Assembly: GCA_964030475.1 (NCBI GenBank)
Contig: CAXIPT010000004.1
Location: 1,092,385 to 1,156,384 of the forward strand
Source: Tethya wilhelma
Taxonomy: Eukaryota; Porifera; Demospongiae; Tethyida; Tethyidae
Direction of reading: 5' to 3'
Length of the DNA: 64,000 bases
Below the pieces are notes generated by a model. It did no database searches. It had not been told where the DNA came from and was given only the letters and a program-made list of their open reading frames with translations. Of the stretch, positions 23,851 to 34,819 are shown one piece after another. The position numbers were made by a program, and so were the translations under genes. Position 1 is the first letter of the stretch; each line of letters starts with the position of its first letter.

Positions 23851-24469
23851 CTATGGAGTTTCAAAACTATTTGAAATCAATGCCCACCGTGCAGTGGATC
23901 GCCCCTGAGGATCTTGATGGTACAATAAGTTGTCGTGTACCGTTTCACCAGAGACTATAGCTTTGTTAAATTTTGCATCCATCAAGTTAAATGTTTCACT
24001 CCCTAAAGCATTGGTGAATAATACCATTTTCCACATAGCATTCAATCGGTTATCAGCATCTTGGTGGTACAAATGACCATCACCATTATCTGCAGCAACT
24101 ATACATTTATTGAATTTGGTTTCTTTGAGATAATAGTACCCGAGATGAGAAGAACCGACTGATTCCAGTACCCATTTGGCATTAGAACGGTCGTTGGGGT
24201 CGGCGTGCCAGAGATTTCCATCATCACTGTCTCCTGAGCAAATGCCCAACCCATATTTGGCATCAATAATGTAATAGGTAGTTGGGTCTAGGTCTGAGTT
24301 GACTGTAGCTATAACAATATTATTATAGTAATAAATTTAAACTGCATGAGTATATTAAATGATCATAAATTTTTGCGACATACTTACTTGACTGGGACTG
24401 TTGTACACTCTGGCCTTCAATTTGGCGTTCTTGCCTGCTTTGACGTCTTCTCCGCAACAGATTTCCCAT
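23851..24469 (-). CDS. Short beta-trefoil lectin-like protein with N-myristoylation signal (minus partner)
   Basis: There are two exons, 24388-24469 and 23851-24302, joined in phase 1. Exon 1 encodes MGNLLRRRRQSRQERQIEGQ and a Gln-rich linker: Met-Gly-Asn plus a polybasic run, the classic N-myristoylation and membrane-binding pattern. Exon 2 has three homologous lobes, each with a Y-x-[I/L]-x-D/E...[F/H]NK core and a closing Trp: NAKWVLESV, NAMWKMVLF, TARWALIS. This is a compact beta-trefoil of about 150 aa. It lies head-to-head with the paralogue at 24624, which has the same intron position and phase. Likely on the inner face of a membrane; the ligand is unknown. Confidence 0.8.
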
Positions 24470-24623
24470 CGCTGAATGTTTAGATAATAACACTAATTGC
24501 GTTTTATCTGCGCATTATGGTCGACGTATACGTACGTATACGCATGCGTAGACGCGGGTGTGTGGTCTGGATTTTTAGCAAACTGGACCAGAGAACCAGG
24601 ACAGTACTAAGCAACTTCAAATC
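24470..24623. promoter_or_regulatory. 154-bp bidirectional promoter between two MGN-trefoil genes
   Basis: The two paralogous start codons face away from each other across only 154 bp, so both 5' UTRs and core promoters must lie here. The centre holds the palindromic run GTCGACGTATACGTACGTATACGC (split here as GTCGACGTATAC and GTACGTATACGC), a possible shared element. No canonical TATA box is evident. Confidence 0.6.
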
Positions 24624-25226
24624 ATGGGAAATACGTTTATGAGAGAAAACCGGCGACAAAGCCAAAGAGAGAACCAGCAGCCTGAGAGTCAGGGGAAGCA
24701 GCAGATTGATACAAGTGCGTGTTGGCTGAAACTAGCTACGTTTATGAAATTAATGTCAAAAATATATTATTATGTCATGTATCTTAGTATTTGAATTCAT
24801 GCAGGCAGCTCGAATTCGCAGTCTTACTATATAACTGATGCAAAACATGGAAGAAGTGTTTGTGGGGCAAACCATTATAATGGAAAACTGTTTCACGTAC
24901 CACCAGTTGATCGACCCAATGCTAAATGGATTCTGGAACCTGTGAGCACTAATTCTGGCTTCTACAATATCCGAGATACTGATCACAACAAGTACATCGT
25001 AGCATCAGACGATGGCCGTGCATATCATCAAGATATAAGTGCTGGACAAAAGAATGCTATGTGGCGTATGGTGGTGTTCACAGATCCTTATGGGAGTACA
25101 ACGTATTTCTTGATTGACGGACAGTTCAATAAAGCGCTTGCGAGTAATTATGAAAATGATACTAATATGTATGTTCAGGAACCAGTTGGACAACCTAATG
25201 CACGCTGGGCATTGATTCCAAACTAG
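24624..25226 (+). CDS. Short beta-trefoil lectin-like protein with N-myristoylation signal (plus partner)
   Basis: The exons are 24624-24714 and 24805-25226, joined in phase 1 as in the minus-strand partner. The N-terminus is MGNTFMRENRRQSQRENQQP: a myristoylation-type MGN followed by basic and Gln-rich sequence. Three lobes follow (SYYITDAKHGRSVCG.., FYNIRDTDHNKYIVAS.., TYFLIDGQFNKALAS..), closing with NAKWILEPV, NAMWRMVVF and NARWALIPN. It is about the same length as the partner, with conserved splice phase, so the pair arose by inverted duplication. No secretion signal is present; a membrane-tethered intracellular lectin-like protein is inferred. Confidence 0.85.
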
Positions 25227-25562
25227 ACACAAGTTGGATGCATGCACAAATCAGGAATGGTAGCTACTGTGTATAAATGTCGTGAATTGCTGTCTGAGAT
25301 TGACAAGTACTCAGTAATCATCTATATAGCTATAGGTAGTCTATTATTATAGACTGATAATTTGGTTAAACTTTGATGTCAGTATGAAAATTTGTGTAGC
25401 CAGATGCTATCATCCCTACTCTAAATTGCGTGCATAGCATGATCCTGACCACTTCATGAATCTGCGCAGTTTACGTCGTCTATGATATGGGTGCATGCTC
25501 GACCATGCATATGGAAATGGTCGCCAGAACACGGTAAATCAAGGTGTGCTTTGAATAGAACG

Positions 25563-26784
25563 ATGGCCTCACAACTAGTCACTATTTACGAGCCTATAAC
25601 TGAGTTCTACTACATCAGAAGCAAGTTAAAACCCAACCACGTTCTCGAAATACAGAAAGGAGCTCATGGAACCGGTTCTTACATCACTGTCTCCGAAAAC
25701 AAGGGACTACAAGCTTTATATCAACACTGGTACTTGGAAAAAGCTGGGGATGGGTTTGTGTACATCATTTCACGGCTAAATGGACTAGTGTTAGACATTA
25801 AAAGTGCCAGTTGGTCTGTTGGTGCATATATTATTACTTTTCCGAGAAATTCTCCACCCAATTCTATAGCCAATCAACGATGGAAGCTAAGCGAAGGCAA
25901 CAGTGTTATATCGTCTCAGTTGCACGGTCAGGTGTTGAGCATTCGTTATGAGAGTACTAAACCAGGTATGTACGTGTGTGAATTTATCAATACCTGACTC
26001 ATTTCTTGCTTGTAAAGTGTTTTTTTAATCAATTTGTGCATTGCTTCATTATGTGTTTTGGTACTACTTTGGGTATGGTATTGACACCTAACCAATTAGG
26101 TTATATACCCTAATCTTAAAGCCTGACACTCATGGTGACACTATAATAGTGCTCATCTCGTGTGTTGCATGTGCAAGCATCCCATTTCCATATCACCATG
26201 GAAACTGCAGCTTCTTAACTCATTGACTCAGTTCCTTTGCTTCCTAGTCAGTGATTCCTTCAACATACGATGAACCCAGGTCACTGGTGTAGCTACCGGC
26301 TATAGAAATGTTGTGATACATGACAGTTTGTGGCTTACAGTCTTCTTTACATTTTTAATTACTCAACGGTGATGAAAATCTATCTTTTTACATATTATTC
26401 TAGCTACAGTATACTCACAACTTTTATGGGCATGCATGTATTCTCTCATTTCTGCATGCACATACATAATAGGTTAACAGTTAACACAATGGTGGTGAAT
26501 ATCTATAATTCTACGTATATTCTAGTTATGTATTCTCTTATTTCTCATATACTATATGTGCAGGTGAATATGTTGTCACTGATAACGTGAAAACTGGTGA
26601 CGCTAATTTCCAGCGTTGGGAGTTCTTACCTGTTGAAACACCCCTCAGGCAATTATCGGACGAGACAGTATCAGATAAACCCGAAGGTCAAAGGTTCAAC
26701 TCGCCCACAAATGCTTCTTGTGGGGGACAAATGGAGTATGGTGGTGGTAAAACGTATGCTAGAAAACGTACAATTCAGCAATGA
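25563..26784 (+). CDS. Beta-trefoil lectin-like protein, two-exon paralogue with a different tail
   Basis: The exons are 25563-25965 and 26564-26784; the donor CCAG then GTATGT and acceptor GTGCAG keep the frame (KPG then EYVVTDN). The start MASQLVTIYEPITEFYYIRS matches the tandem family. Closing tryptophans are in YQHWYLEKAG, NQRWKLSEGN and FQRWEFLPV. The intron separates most of lobe three. Unlike the single-exon copies, the tail has a Gly-rich segment and ends GGGKTYARKRTIQQ, which is basic. No signal peptide is seen. Intron gain here or intron loss in the others are both possible. A decayed duplicate lies at 29149-31098. Confidence 0.8.
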
Positions 26785-27384
26785 AGTATTCTAGTTAAAA
26801 CACTGATTGATTGATAGTGATTTAAATGTGTGTATGTGTCTTCTAGTAGCACAGTAATCTTCTTTAGCCCATGTCGGATTGTTAAGTTAATATTGTGTAT
26901 TGTATGCACATTCACAAATTGCATGCACGATCGATTTTTATTTGTCTTATAATTTTTGTACCCACTAGCTTATAATAGCCTGTTTTTCCCATAGAAAAAA
27001 AAACTTCTTTAACCTATATGGTAATGTATATTGTAGAAGTGATAGCATTGTACGAGGCCAATCACGATTTTTTTATTCATTCCCACTGATAATTGATTTG
27101 ATCTGTCTTAATTTTCATCTTTTATACCTAGCTGTTTTGCTGGTATATGCAAAAAAAACTATTAAACTCAATTCATGGATCACAATCCATCGATCTGTAA
27201 AAGTTTTTGTCCACAAAATTCTCCATAATGTGGGCTCGCATAGCTCATCCACAAAAGTTAAACTGCATAAATGTTTGATTAACACTGCGAAACTTTCCCG
27301 CTATACAGTATGTTTTTTTTAATGCATGAGCTGTTAAGTTAGAGGCCATATTACATATACTTTGGATGTTATTTTGGCAGTACC

Positions 27385-27660
27385 TAATGACAAAGAACAT
27401 GGATTGACACCTTGTTATTATTCTTAGGACAAAAGTTTAATGGAGAAGCACTATAACAAGGTGTCAAAAGTTTAATGGAGAACAGGAGAAGCACTATAAC
27501 AAGGTGTCAATCCAATTCAAAAGTTTAATGGAGAACAGGAGAAGCACTATAACAAGGTGTCAATCCAATTCTTATAAGACAAAAGTTTAATGGAGAACAG
27601 GAGAAGCACTATACCAAGGTGTCAATCCAAGCTAGTTCTTTATCATTAGGTTATTGTTGA
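27385..27660. repeat. Expanded minisatellite derived from a small palindrome
   Basis: About four direct copies of a 55-60 bp unit (AAAAGTTTAATGGAGAACAG ... CACTATAACAAGGTGTCAAT). They are bounded on the left by the inverted sequence GGATTGACACCTTGTTA. The duplicate locus near 31617-31695 has a single copy in the opposite orientation. Confidence 0.75.
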
Positions 27661-28009
27661 TAATGGAAGAACTGTTTGCCTAGCTCAATTGTATGTGCTA
27701 CTACTATAACACTATTATTGTAGTTGGTATTATCATACTTACGGTAGAGCACTCGTAGGAGTCGCTTGTTTAGAAGCCATACTGACCGGTGCAAATTTGT
27801 TCTTCTAACGTGCTTCCTAATTGACTTATATACTTGAAAATGAAAAACTAAATAACTTTACTTGTGACTGTTTTGAACAGAATTATAGTATATTCCTTGA
27901 TACTTACTTGCTACATAACTGGAGAGAGCAAAAAACTGAAAGGCTATGAACAAGAATACATATAAATTTCTGTATTGTTTATACGAACTCTACGTGGTCT
28001 CTGTAAAGG

Positions 28010-28110
28010 TCGTCAAAGACATAAAGCTTGTATGCGCATGCGATGCCGCGCCGGCGCGGCGCGGCCACGTGGCCTGCGTGTAGCGCATGCGCATATGATT
28101 AGAGTATTCC
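28010..28110. repeat. GC-rich inverted repeat
   Basis: The arms GTATGCGCATGCG and CGCATGCGCATA flank a core of CCGCGCCGGCGCGGCGCGG type. It is an isolated CpG-rich island in AT-rich sequence. An open frame on the minus strand here has no recognisable product. Confidence 0.5.
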
Positions 28111-28366
28111 AGCAAACCATATAACCAGTTCGGTGACCAGTTTCAAGCAGTTTTTCTTGATGTTCCGAAGTGTCTGCTTTGAGTCGTTCCTCAGGCAGTC
28201 GGGATTTCCCGCGAGCTCTTGTCTCAAGATCCAGCACTGATCTACTGGCACACGAGATAAATAAGTGAGTAGCTAACATTTCAGTGTTCTTTTAGCTACG
28301 GTAGCAATTATTATTTGTGGAATTGTGTGTCTGTGTCTCCGAGTGTATTCCGGTCATATTTCTAGT

Positions 28367-28607
28367 TAGCCTCGTCCCCAGGCCCGGCCAAAAGAGAAGG
28401 CCTGGTACACACTGTTTGCGCATGCGCATAAGTATCCAATTTCTGATAATTTTGCATACTATCGTGTAACGTCGGTATATTTTGACGTCATTATTCGATT
28501 AGTGCACCTTGAACTCACATCGTAAAAGTATTGAGAAGATTGATTGATAGCAGTAGACTGAGTAGTGATAGCAATAGCCCTCTCTTTTGGGCCTGGGAAC
28601 GAGGCTA
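28367..28607. mobile_element. TAGCCTCGT-type MITE with perfect 9-bp TSD
   Basis: A 241-bp element with ends TAGCCTCGTCCCCAGGCC and, inverted, TAGCCTCGTTCCCAGGCC. It is flanked by ATTTCTAGT at 28358-28366 and 28608-28616. The same end sequences recur at 31887-31925, 37334-37380 and 63326-63396. Confidence 0.85.
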
Positions 28608-28924
28608 ATTTCTAGTAGTCTGTCAACGGGCAACTGGAAAACTGGGCAACTGGAAAACGATGAAACCGGATCGCAGTGGTGCCGCCAGGATTTCGGAAGT
28701 CCAATAGTGTCCATACAAATTTAATTTCACCCGGAAATGAGAATGTTGAGCTATGCGCGCTAGCTAATTACTTATTCACACCAAAATTCTCTCTTGTAGG
28801 AATAAGCTAGGGCTATAAACATGGATCATATTGAAACTACATTGTTTCAGTTACTCATCACTGAAGTTTCGATTTTTCTATCTTGAAATATCATAATTTA
28901 GCAGGCCATATCATCATTATTATT

Positions 28925-29035
28925 TGCTGAGCTGGCAAACGGGGTGCACGTGATCAACTCTCATTGTGAAGTATTGCGGTCACATGATCGGAATGTAATT
29001 AACAGACTTGCCAGCTCAGCAAACGCGCACTCGTG
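28925..29035. mobile_element. Small inverted-repeat element (TTGCTGAGCTGGCAA ends)
   Basis: The ends TGCTGAGCTGGCAA and TTGCCAGCTCAGCA enclose a core with GTGCACGTGATCAACTCTCA. The core recurs almost unchanged at 51711-51799, where the right end is lost. Confidence 0.65.
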
Positions 29036-29148
29036 TCGTACCTCCTGGGATCGGCCGGAACGGGAACGCAAATTAAATGAGTGACGACCTTTACCAGGAC
29101 AAATAATTGGAGCATGGTCATACGAAGTGGTGCATATGTAAAAAAAAT

Positions 29149-31098
29149 GTGTCTCTGAAAGACAAGGGACCACAAGCTTTATACCAACAATGGTACTTGG
29201 AAAAAGCAGGAAATTGTGTACATCATTTCATGGCTAAATGGATTAGTGTTAGACATAAGAAGTGCCAGTACGTCTGTTGGTGCTTTTATCATTTATACTT
29301 TTCCGAGAAATTCTCCACCACCGGGGGTATAGCCAATCAATGATGGAAGCTAAGCGAAGGCAACAGTGTAATATCCTCAGAGTTGCACGGTCAGGTGTTG
29401 AGTATTTGTTATGAGAGTACTAAACCAGGTAGGTAACTGATTTATCAAATTGTACCAACCCCCGGCATTTCTTGTTTGTAAGTATAAATAGTTATCTACC
29501 GTTTTTCATGGTTACGTAAACAGCCTTTGCCTTCAGGCTGCACCCTCAGGCTCAGGCAGTTAATTTACTGCCATAAATCCTTGGAAACCAGTAGATAAGT
29601 GTTATATCTCAGAACCAAAGTTGCTTTTCATTGGTTAAATTTATGTACCAAATCTGATTGGTCCCCATTTACTATTATTACTTACGCTTCTCCAGCATAT
29701 ATATATAGAAACCAGTTTTTGTTCAGTCAAAAATTTAAAGGGAAGCTCAGAATAGCTCAGTTTCTTTGTCATTTCTACAGTACTGACATGTCGCTAGTCT
29801 TTACATAGTTTCGCTTTGCTATATAGCTAGCTCAAGAAACTGGTTGGTGAATGCTAAATAGAATCCTGAACAGGTTGAGCACCAGCCTTTACCAGAAAAT
29901 GCGTGATTCTGGCAGAATTGATTTTAGTGAATTCTCTGTGACTGCTCCACTGCTAAAAAACACTACAGCTTCATGCACTAATTTAAAATTAATGAAGGAA
30001 CAACATGCAAATTAGGGAACAATATTCATCAAAATTTGACAATCTTTCATTCTCATTGGCTGAAACCATTGCCTGGGGGAAGTATGATATGAGCCATATC
30101 ATCCTTTTGCCCTCTAAAGGAAGTATGATATGGCTCATATATCACCTTGAAATAACCCGGCAAATAGGAGATATGTGTTTTATCAGTGTTATAATTATAC
30201 CAATTTGTGCATAGCTACATTATGTGTTACTGAGTGTCTTGGGACTACTTTGGGTATGGTGTTGACACCTAACCAATCAGGTTATATATACCCTAATCTT
30301 AAAGCCTGGTACTACATTATAATTATGAGTGATCATGTTGAGTGTTGATATATATATACACATGTGCTATAGTATCCCATTTCTACATCACCATGGAAAC
30401 TGCATGCAGCTTCTTAACTCATTGACTCAGTTGCATTGCTTCCAAGTCAGTGTGGATTCCTTGGACATACAATGATTCTGGGGTCACAGGTGTAGTGTCT
30501 GGGTATAGAATGTTGTGATACAAGACAGTTTGTGACTTACCGTAATGTCTCAGTCTTTGCATTAACTCAATGGTGTTGAATGTATAAATATCTATCATTC
30601 TACCGTGATAATAATGCTCTAGCTATAGTAAGAGTATACCGTATAGCTAGAAATTTTCGAGGAGTATAAATTTCGCTGTTTTCGAGCGGCGAAAATTTTT
30701 ACCCGCAAAAATTTCGGGATCGCATTGCAATATATTGGTGCATGGGGCTGCTCGATCCTCGAAAATTAAATCGTGAAAAGGTTGGTGATCGCCTTTCCGC
30801 AAAAATTTTATTCATCGAAAATTTCTAGCTATACGGTACTCAAAAACTTTTATCTCCTCTCATTTTTACATGTACTTATGTACAGGTTGTCAGTGATAGT
30901 GTTAAAACTGGTGACGCTAATTTCCATGCAGTGTTGGGAGTTCGTACTGTTGAAACACCCCTTAGGCAATCGTCAGATGAGATAGTATCTGATAAATCAG
31001 AAGGCCAAAGGTTCAACTCGCCCACAAACACTTCTTGTGGGGGACAAATGGAGTATGGTGGTGGTAAAACATATGCTAGAAAACGTACAATCCAGTGA
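29149..31098 (+). pseudogene. Decayed duplicate of the two-exon beta-trefoil gene
   Basis: Exon-1 homology runs about 29149-29428 (KDKGPQALYQQWYLEKAG ... ESTKPG) and exon-2 homology about 30884-31098 (ending GGGKTYARKRTIQ). The N-terminal strand is missing, there are frameshifts (near 29215 and 30925) and a TGA replaces the Arg codon before WKLSEG. The intron is also homologous (TTGACACCTAACCAATCAGG) and has gained the MITE at 30639-30836. This shows a segmental duplication of roughly the 25690-27660 interval, followed by decay. Confidence 0.8.
30639..30836. mobile_element. MITE with CCGTATAGCTAGAAATTTTC ends and TA target site
   Basis: A 198-bp element with near-perfect terminal inverted repeats, bordered by TA. 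It sits in the intron of the decayed trefoil duplicate and is absent from the intact parent gene, so it inserted after the duplication. Confidence 0.8.
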
Positions 31099-31886
31099 AG
31101 TATTCTACTCAAAACAATTATAAGCAGCTGAAACTGCATATGGTGATTTAAATGTGGATGTGTATCTCATTCTAGTAGCACAATAATTTTCTTTAGCCCA
31201 CGATATGAAGTTAGCATCGGGTATTGTATGCATCCACAAAATTAATATCAGTATGATTTCTTGCACACACTGCGTCGGCAGTGCATGCATGCATGATCAA
31301 TTTTATAAATTTTATGTCCAATAGCTTATATAATGGCCTATAGCTGTTTCTCTCAAACAAAGAAGTTACTAGTGATTGTGAAAGGTGTAGCATTGTACAC
31401 CAATCATGCATTCATTCCCACTGATATTTGATTTGAGCTTTTAAGTTTCATACCCTTATTATACCCTGTTTTGCCATGCATATGTATACTTTGAAAGAAA
31501 TTCTTGATACTTTTGAACTCTTTGTAAGCATGTCATGATTGTATCTAATGCTCTTTAACTCCATGCATGTGCTGTTAAGTTCCCCATAGTATGACTTTGG
31601 TTGTTATTTCAGCAGTACCTGATGACAAAGAACATGGATTGACACCTTATTGTAGTGCTTCACCATTGAACTTTTGTCCTAAGAATTGTTGATAATGGAA
31701 GAACTGTTTGCCCTAGCTCAATCATAGAAGTACCTATACCGTACAACTGAATGTCAGTAGTAGCATAGTAAAGCTTCCAACAAGCATTGCTTCACTCTGA
31801 GTTTGCTAGTAATTTCAAAGTATACTATCGAGTACTGAATTCTACATCGTACTTCCTGCATGTTGTGGACAGTTTCTATAAAACTC

Positions 31887-31925
31887 TAGCCTTTTTCCCC
31901 TCCCCGGAGCCTGGGTACGAGACTA
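31887..31925. mobile_element. 39-bp remnant insertion with 9-bp TSD and a known empty site
   Basis: TAGCC ... GGGTACGAGACTA is flanked by ATAAAACTC on both sides (31878-31886, 31926-31934). The paralogous promoter at 54600-54615 has a single ATAAAACTC and no insert. It has the TAG[C/T]CTCGT-type right end. Confidence 0.85.
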
Positions 31926-32121
31926 ATAAAACTCCCGCACTAGCTATAGCTGACAGAACAGCTTGACAGTTGTATGCAATAATTATTGTATACACCAGCT
32001 CTTTGTGGCAGAGATAAGAAAGCATTTCTATACATTGTCAAGTTATTTATAGTTTCAGGAATTTTCAGCTTGTGTCAAGTTAAGATTTTTTTTTTTAAAA
32101 AAGAGTGATTTTGAGCTGATT

Positions 32122-33082
32122 ATGGCAAGACAGTTTTTCCAGCAAACCACAGTGCTTGGACGAGTCACTGAGCTCCATGCAGAAGAGCTTTGCTTTAAAC
32201 TCAAAGCTCGCAGTGGTGACGAATTCTACTCGTACACCAACACTGAAACTTGGTTTCGCATTCTCCCTCACCTTCAAGCGAGCTACGATCGTTACGGCAC
32301 TCCGAAAGATTTTGACGACAGTCCCAAAGGCAAGTTGGAAAAGTACTTGGCTCTGGACGCACTTGTAATGATTGAAGGAATCTACCATCGTGATCACATG
32401 AAGAGAAGGATTGAAGTGAGGACACTCTACCTGCTCTACAGCCAAGATGGCAAGCTCATTTCAGACCAAACAGGTCCGTACATGTTTGAGGAAGATCGAT
32501 GGTGGCTGGATCTCATCAGTGCTAAAGGAAATCGCTGGTTTGAGACTTTTTTCGCTGATGGGACGATCGATTTCACTCGCTATCGCACAGAGCTCAACAT
32601 CCTCTATCAACCGAAGAGCGAAATGCAAGAAGTTGCTACTCTTTCGCGTCTTCTTTACGGATTTGCAGTCACCTATCAGCTAACCGGTCGTACAAAATAT
32701 CTTGATGCTCTGAATGCTGGCGTCCAGTACCAACGTGATACCTTCAAAGTTGTCTTACCTGATGGAAAGTCAGTGTTTTGGGCATCCTACTACGATGGCA
32801 CGAAGCTCTCTCTTCCTTCCAACAATGGTGACGATGCTGGTACCATTCCACTCTACGAGCAGATCTATTCTCTTGCCGGTCTCACGATGCACTATCGAAT
32901 CACGGGTGATGAAAACTCACTGCATGATATCCTCTCAACCATCGAGACTTTCGACAAGTATTTCCTCGATAAGTCGACTCATGGAAACTACTACTCGCAT
33001 CTTGATCCAGACACACTTTCGCCCGTCGGGGCTGAACTTGGGAAAAATCAGGCACGAAAGAATTGGAACTCCGTCGGTGATC
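32122..33082 (+). CDS. AGE-family epimerase-like protein, 5' part only (cut at an assembly N)
   Basis: The frame from ATG 32122 is open for 320 codons and stops being homologous exactly at the N at 33083; what follows is unrelated repeat. It is nearly identical to the first part of the gene at 54805. The sequence (KYLALDALVMIEGIYHRDHM, EVATLSRLLYGFAVTYQLTG, EQIYSLAGLTMHYRITGDE) matches the alpha/alpha-barrel of the N-acylglucosamine 2-epimerase/RnBP family, which acts on amino sugars. It has no introns, and its base composition is richer in G/C than the surrounding AT-rich DNA. The rest of the gene is probably missing from the assembly rather than deleted. Confidence 0.7.
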
Positions 33083-33317
33083 NGAAGCCTTTTAGTGCTA
33101 AGCGCTCAGTTTTTGCAGAGTTATTTGCGTGAATATTTGTATTGCGCTAATGGGCCATCCGTGCCATTCCTGTGTACCCAGTACTACCGTACTGGGAATA
33201 AGCAATGTTTTTCACCTCAAGATAATGTTCCAAGTGTTGAAAAAAGTAACTATTCACAAAAGTGTTTCTTTTGTGTACGGTGGCTCAATAGGGCCTTGCA
33301 CAATGATCCTTTTTCCA

Positions 33318-33425
33318 TTGTACATTGCTCATTGTTTGATGCACGTTGTCTGTTGCATATTGTACATTGCTCATTGTTTGATGCACGTTGTGTGTTGCAC
33401 ATTGTACATTGCTCATTGTTTTTGT
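33318..33425. repeat. 42-bp minisatellite, left block
   Basis: Copies of a unit like TTGATGCACGTTGTCTGTTG plus CACATTGTACATTGCTCATTGT. The array is an inverted copy of the one at 53265-53910 and 54500-54560. Confidence 0.85.
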
Positions 33426-33439
33426 TTCTTTTTTTTTTT

Positions 33440-34015
33440 ATTTATAATAATTTAGCAAAAAAGCTAGGACATGCATGCACATGGGCCTTTGAATAGCAAT
33501 ACACTTGCTAACAAAACTATGTACCCAGTTGAAACAACAACTCAAAACTGTGAAACTATAGGACAAAAACTATTATAGTTACTGTAAAAAATTCTAGTTA
33601 GTAGTGCAGGGAACGAATTCAGTGTTTGAAAGAAGGGAGGGTCTCACAATCGTACATAGTACTAGGGAGTTGGTTCCACAATGAAATAACATCAGGAAAG
33701 AAGGAGAATCTATCAGCATTCGAGTGCACCTGGGGTTGAATGAGAAGATGAGGGCTTGAATTTCTTAGGTGCAACGGTCGAACGTCTCTCTAGCTAGAGG
33801 GGCATTAGGGAAGCATAGGTGACCATTTAGAACCTGAAACAGGGTGAAAAGTTTCAGCTGCTTCCTTCTGTCAGAGAGTGTAGGCAGGCTCCAGGCGTCT
33901 AGCAAAATGTTGTACTCCTGGTTCCAGTTTTTTGAACACATTCTTAGCGCCATCTTTTGAGACAGTTAATTAGTCCAGCTTGCAGATGAGGGTCCCAAAC
34001 TATAGCTCCGTATTC
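33440..34015 (-). mobile_element. LINE reverse-transcriptase 3' terminal fragment
   Basis: On the minus strand it encodes WSLPTLSDRRKQLKLFTLFQ and RFSFFPDVISLW ... PSTMYDCETLPSF, the usual C-terminus of non-LTR retrotransposon ORF2, with frame breaks. It is 5'-truncated, as LINE copies usually are. The same fragment lies inverted at 53905-54480. Confidence 0.75.
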
Positions 34016-34019
34016 CAGA

Positions 34020-34360
34020 TGTTGTTTGATGCACGTTGTCTGTTGCACATTGTACATTGCTCATTGTTTGATGCACGTTGTCTGTTGCACATTGTACATT
34101 AATATTGCTCATTGTTTCAAATTTGTTTGATGCACGTTGCATTGTACATTGCTGATTGTTTGATGCACGTTGTCTGTTGCACATTGTACATTGCTCATTA
34201 TTTGATGCACGTTGTCTGTTGCACATTGTACATTGCTTATTGTTTCAATTTGTTTGATGCACGTTGTCTGTTGCACATTGTACATTGCTCATTGTTTCAA
34301 TTTGTTTGATGCACGTTGTCTGTTGCACATTGTACATTGCTCATTGTTTGATGCACATTA
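34020..34360. repeat. 42-bp minisatellite, right block
   Basis: About seven copies of the 42-bp unit, some with a TTCAATTTG insertion between units. Because 42 is divisible by three it produces long spurious open frames of period FDARCLLHIVHCSL. Confidence 0.9.
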
Positions 34361-34819
34361 TCTATCAATATTTATGATCAAGCACACACAGGCAAGGAGG
34401 ATGGCAAGCGAGGCGAGCCATCCTCCTTGTAATACATTATGCATGTACATTACTAGTGGGCCATGGGTGTCAGGTATGAAGCGGTATTGCCGCCATTATT
34501 TTGCCTACTTTTGTCTAGGGAATAGCATAGGCAAAAACTGAACCAGACTCGTTGTGCTGGAACAATAACCAGTGCAATAACTGGGCCTGTTCATTTGCTG
34601 AGCCACAAAGTTAGGCAGTCCAATAGTCGAGACAACGACTGAACCAGACCCTTTCCTGGCTCCTGGAACCGGCGCTAACCAGCCAGATCAGACGAAATAG
34701 CTTCAGTATCGGGTAAGGGGTAGTTGCAGATACATGTTCAGAGCGTCCTTTGACCTTTGTTGACAAGAAAGGATGAGTTTGAGACTCGGTTTGAGAAGGA
34801 GAGGTTTTAACTTAGTGGA

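Noticed and set aside
15872..26784. Calling the beta-trefoil proteins toxins because the fold resembles ricin B
   Set aside because: There is no catalytic toxin domain or signal peptide; the fold alone supports only a lectin-like or binding role.
27730..27790. Possible minus-strand first exon MASKQATPTSALP with a good GTAAGT donor
   Set aside because: No downstream exon in phase could be found; the next sequence is the minisatellite.
28013..28279. Minus-strand frame over the GC-rich palindrome
   Set aside because: It is explained by the CpG-rich inverted repeat; no recognisable protein features.
33318..34360. Long open frames rich in ARCLLHIVHCSL
   Set aside because: They are translations of the 42-bp minisatellite (14 codons per unit); the same happens inverted at 53634-53946.
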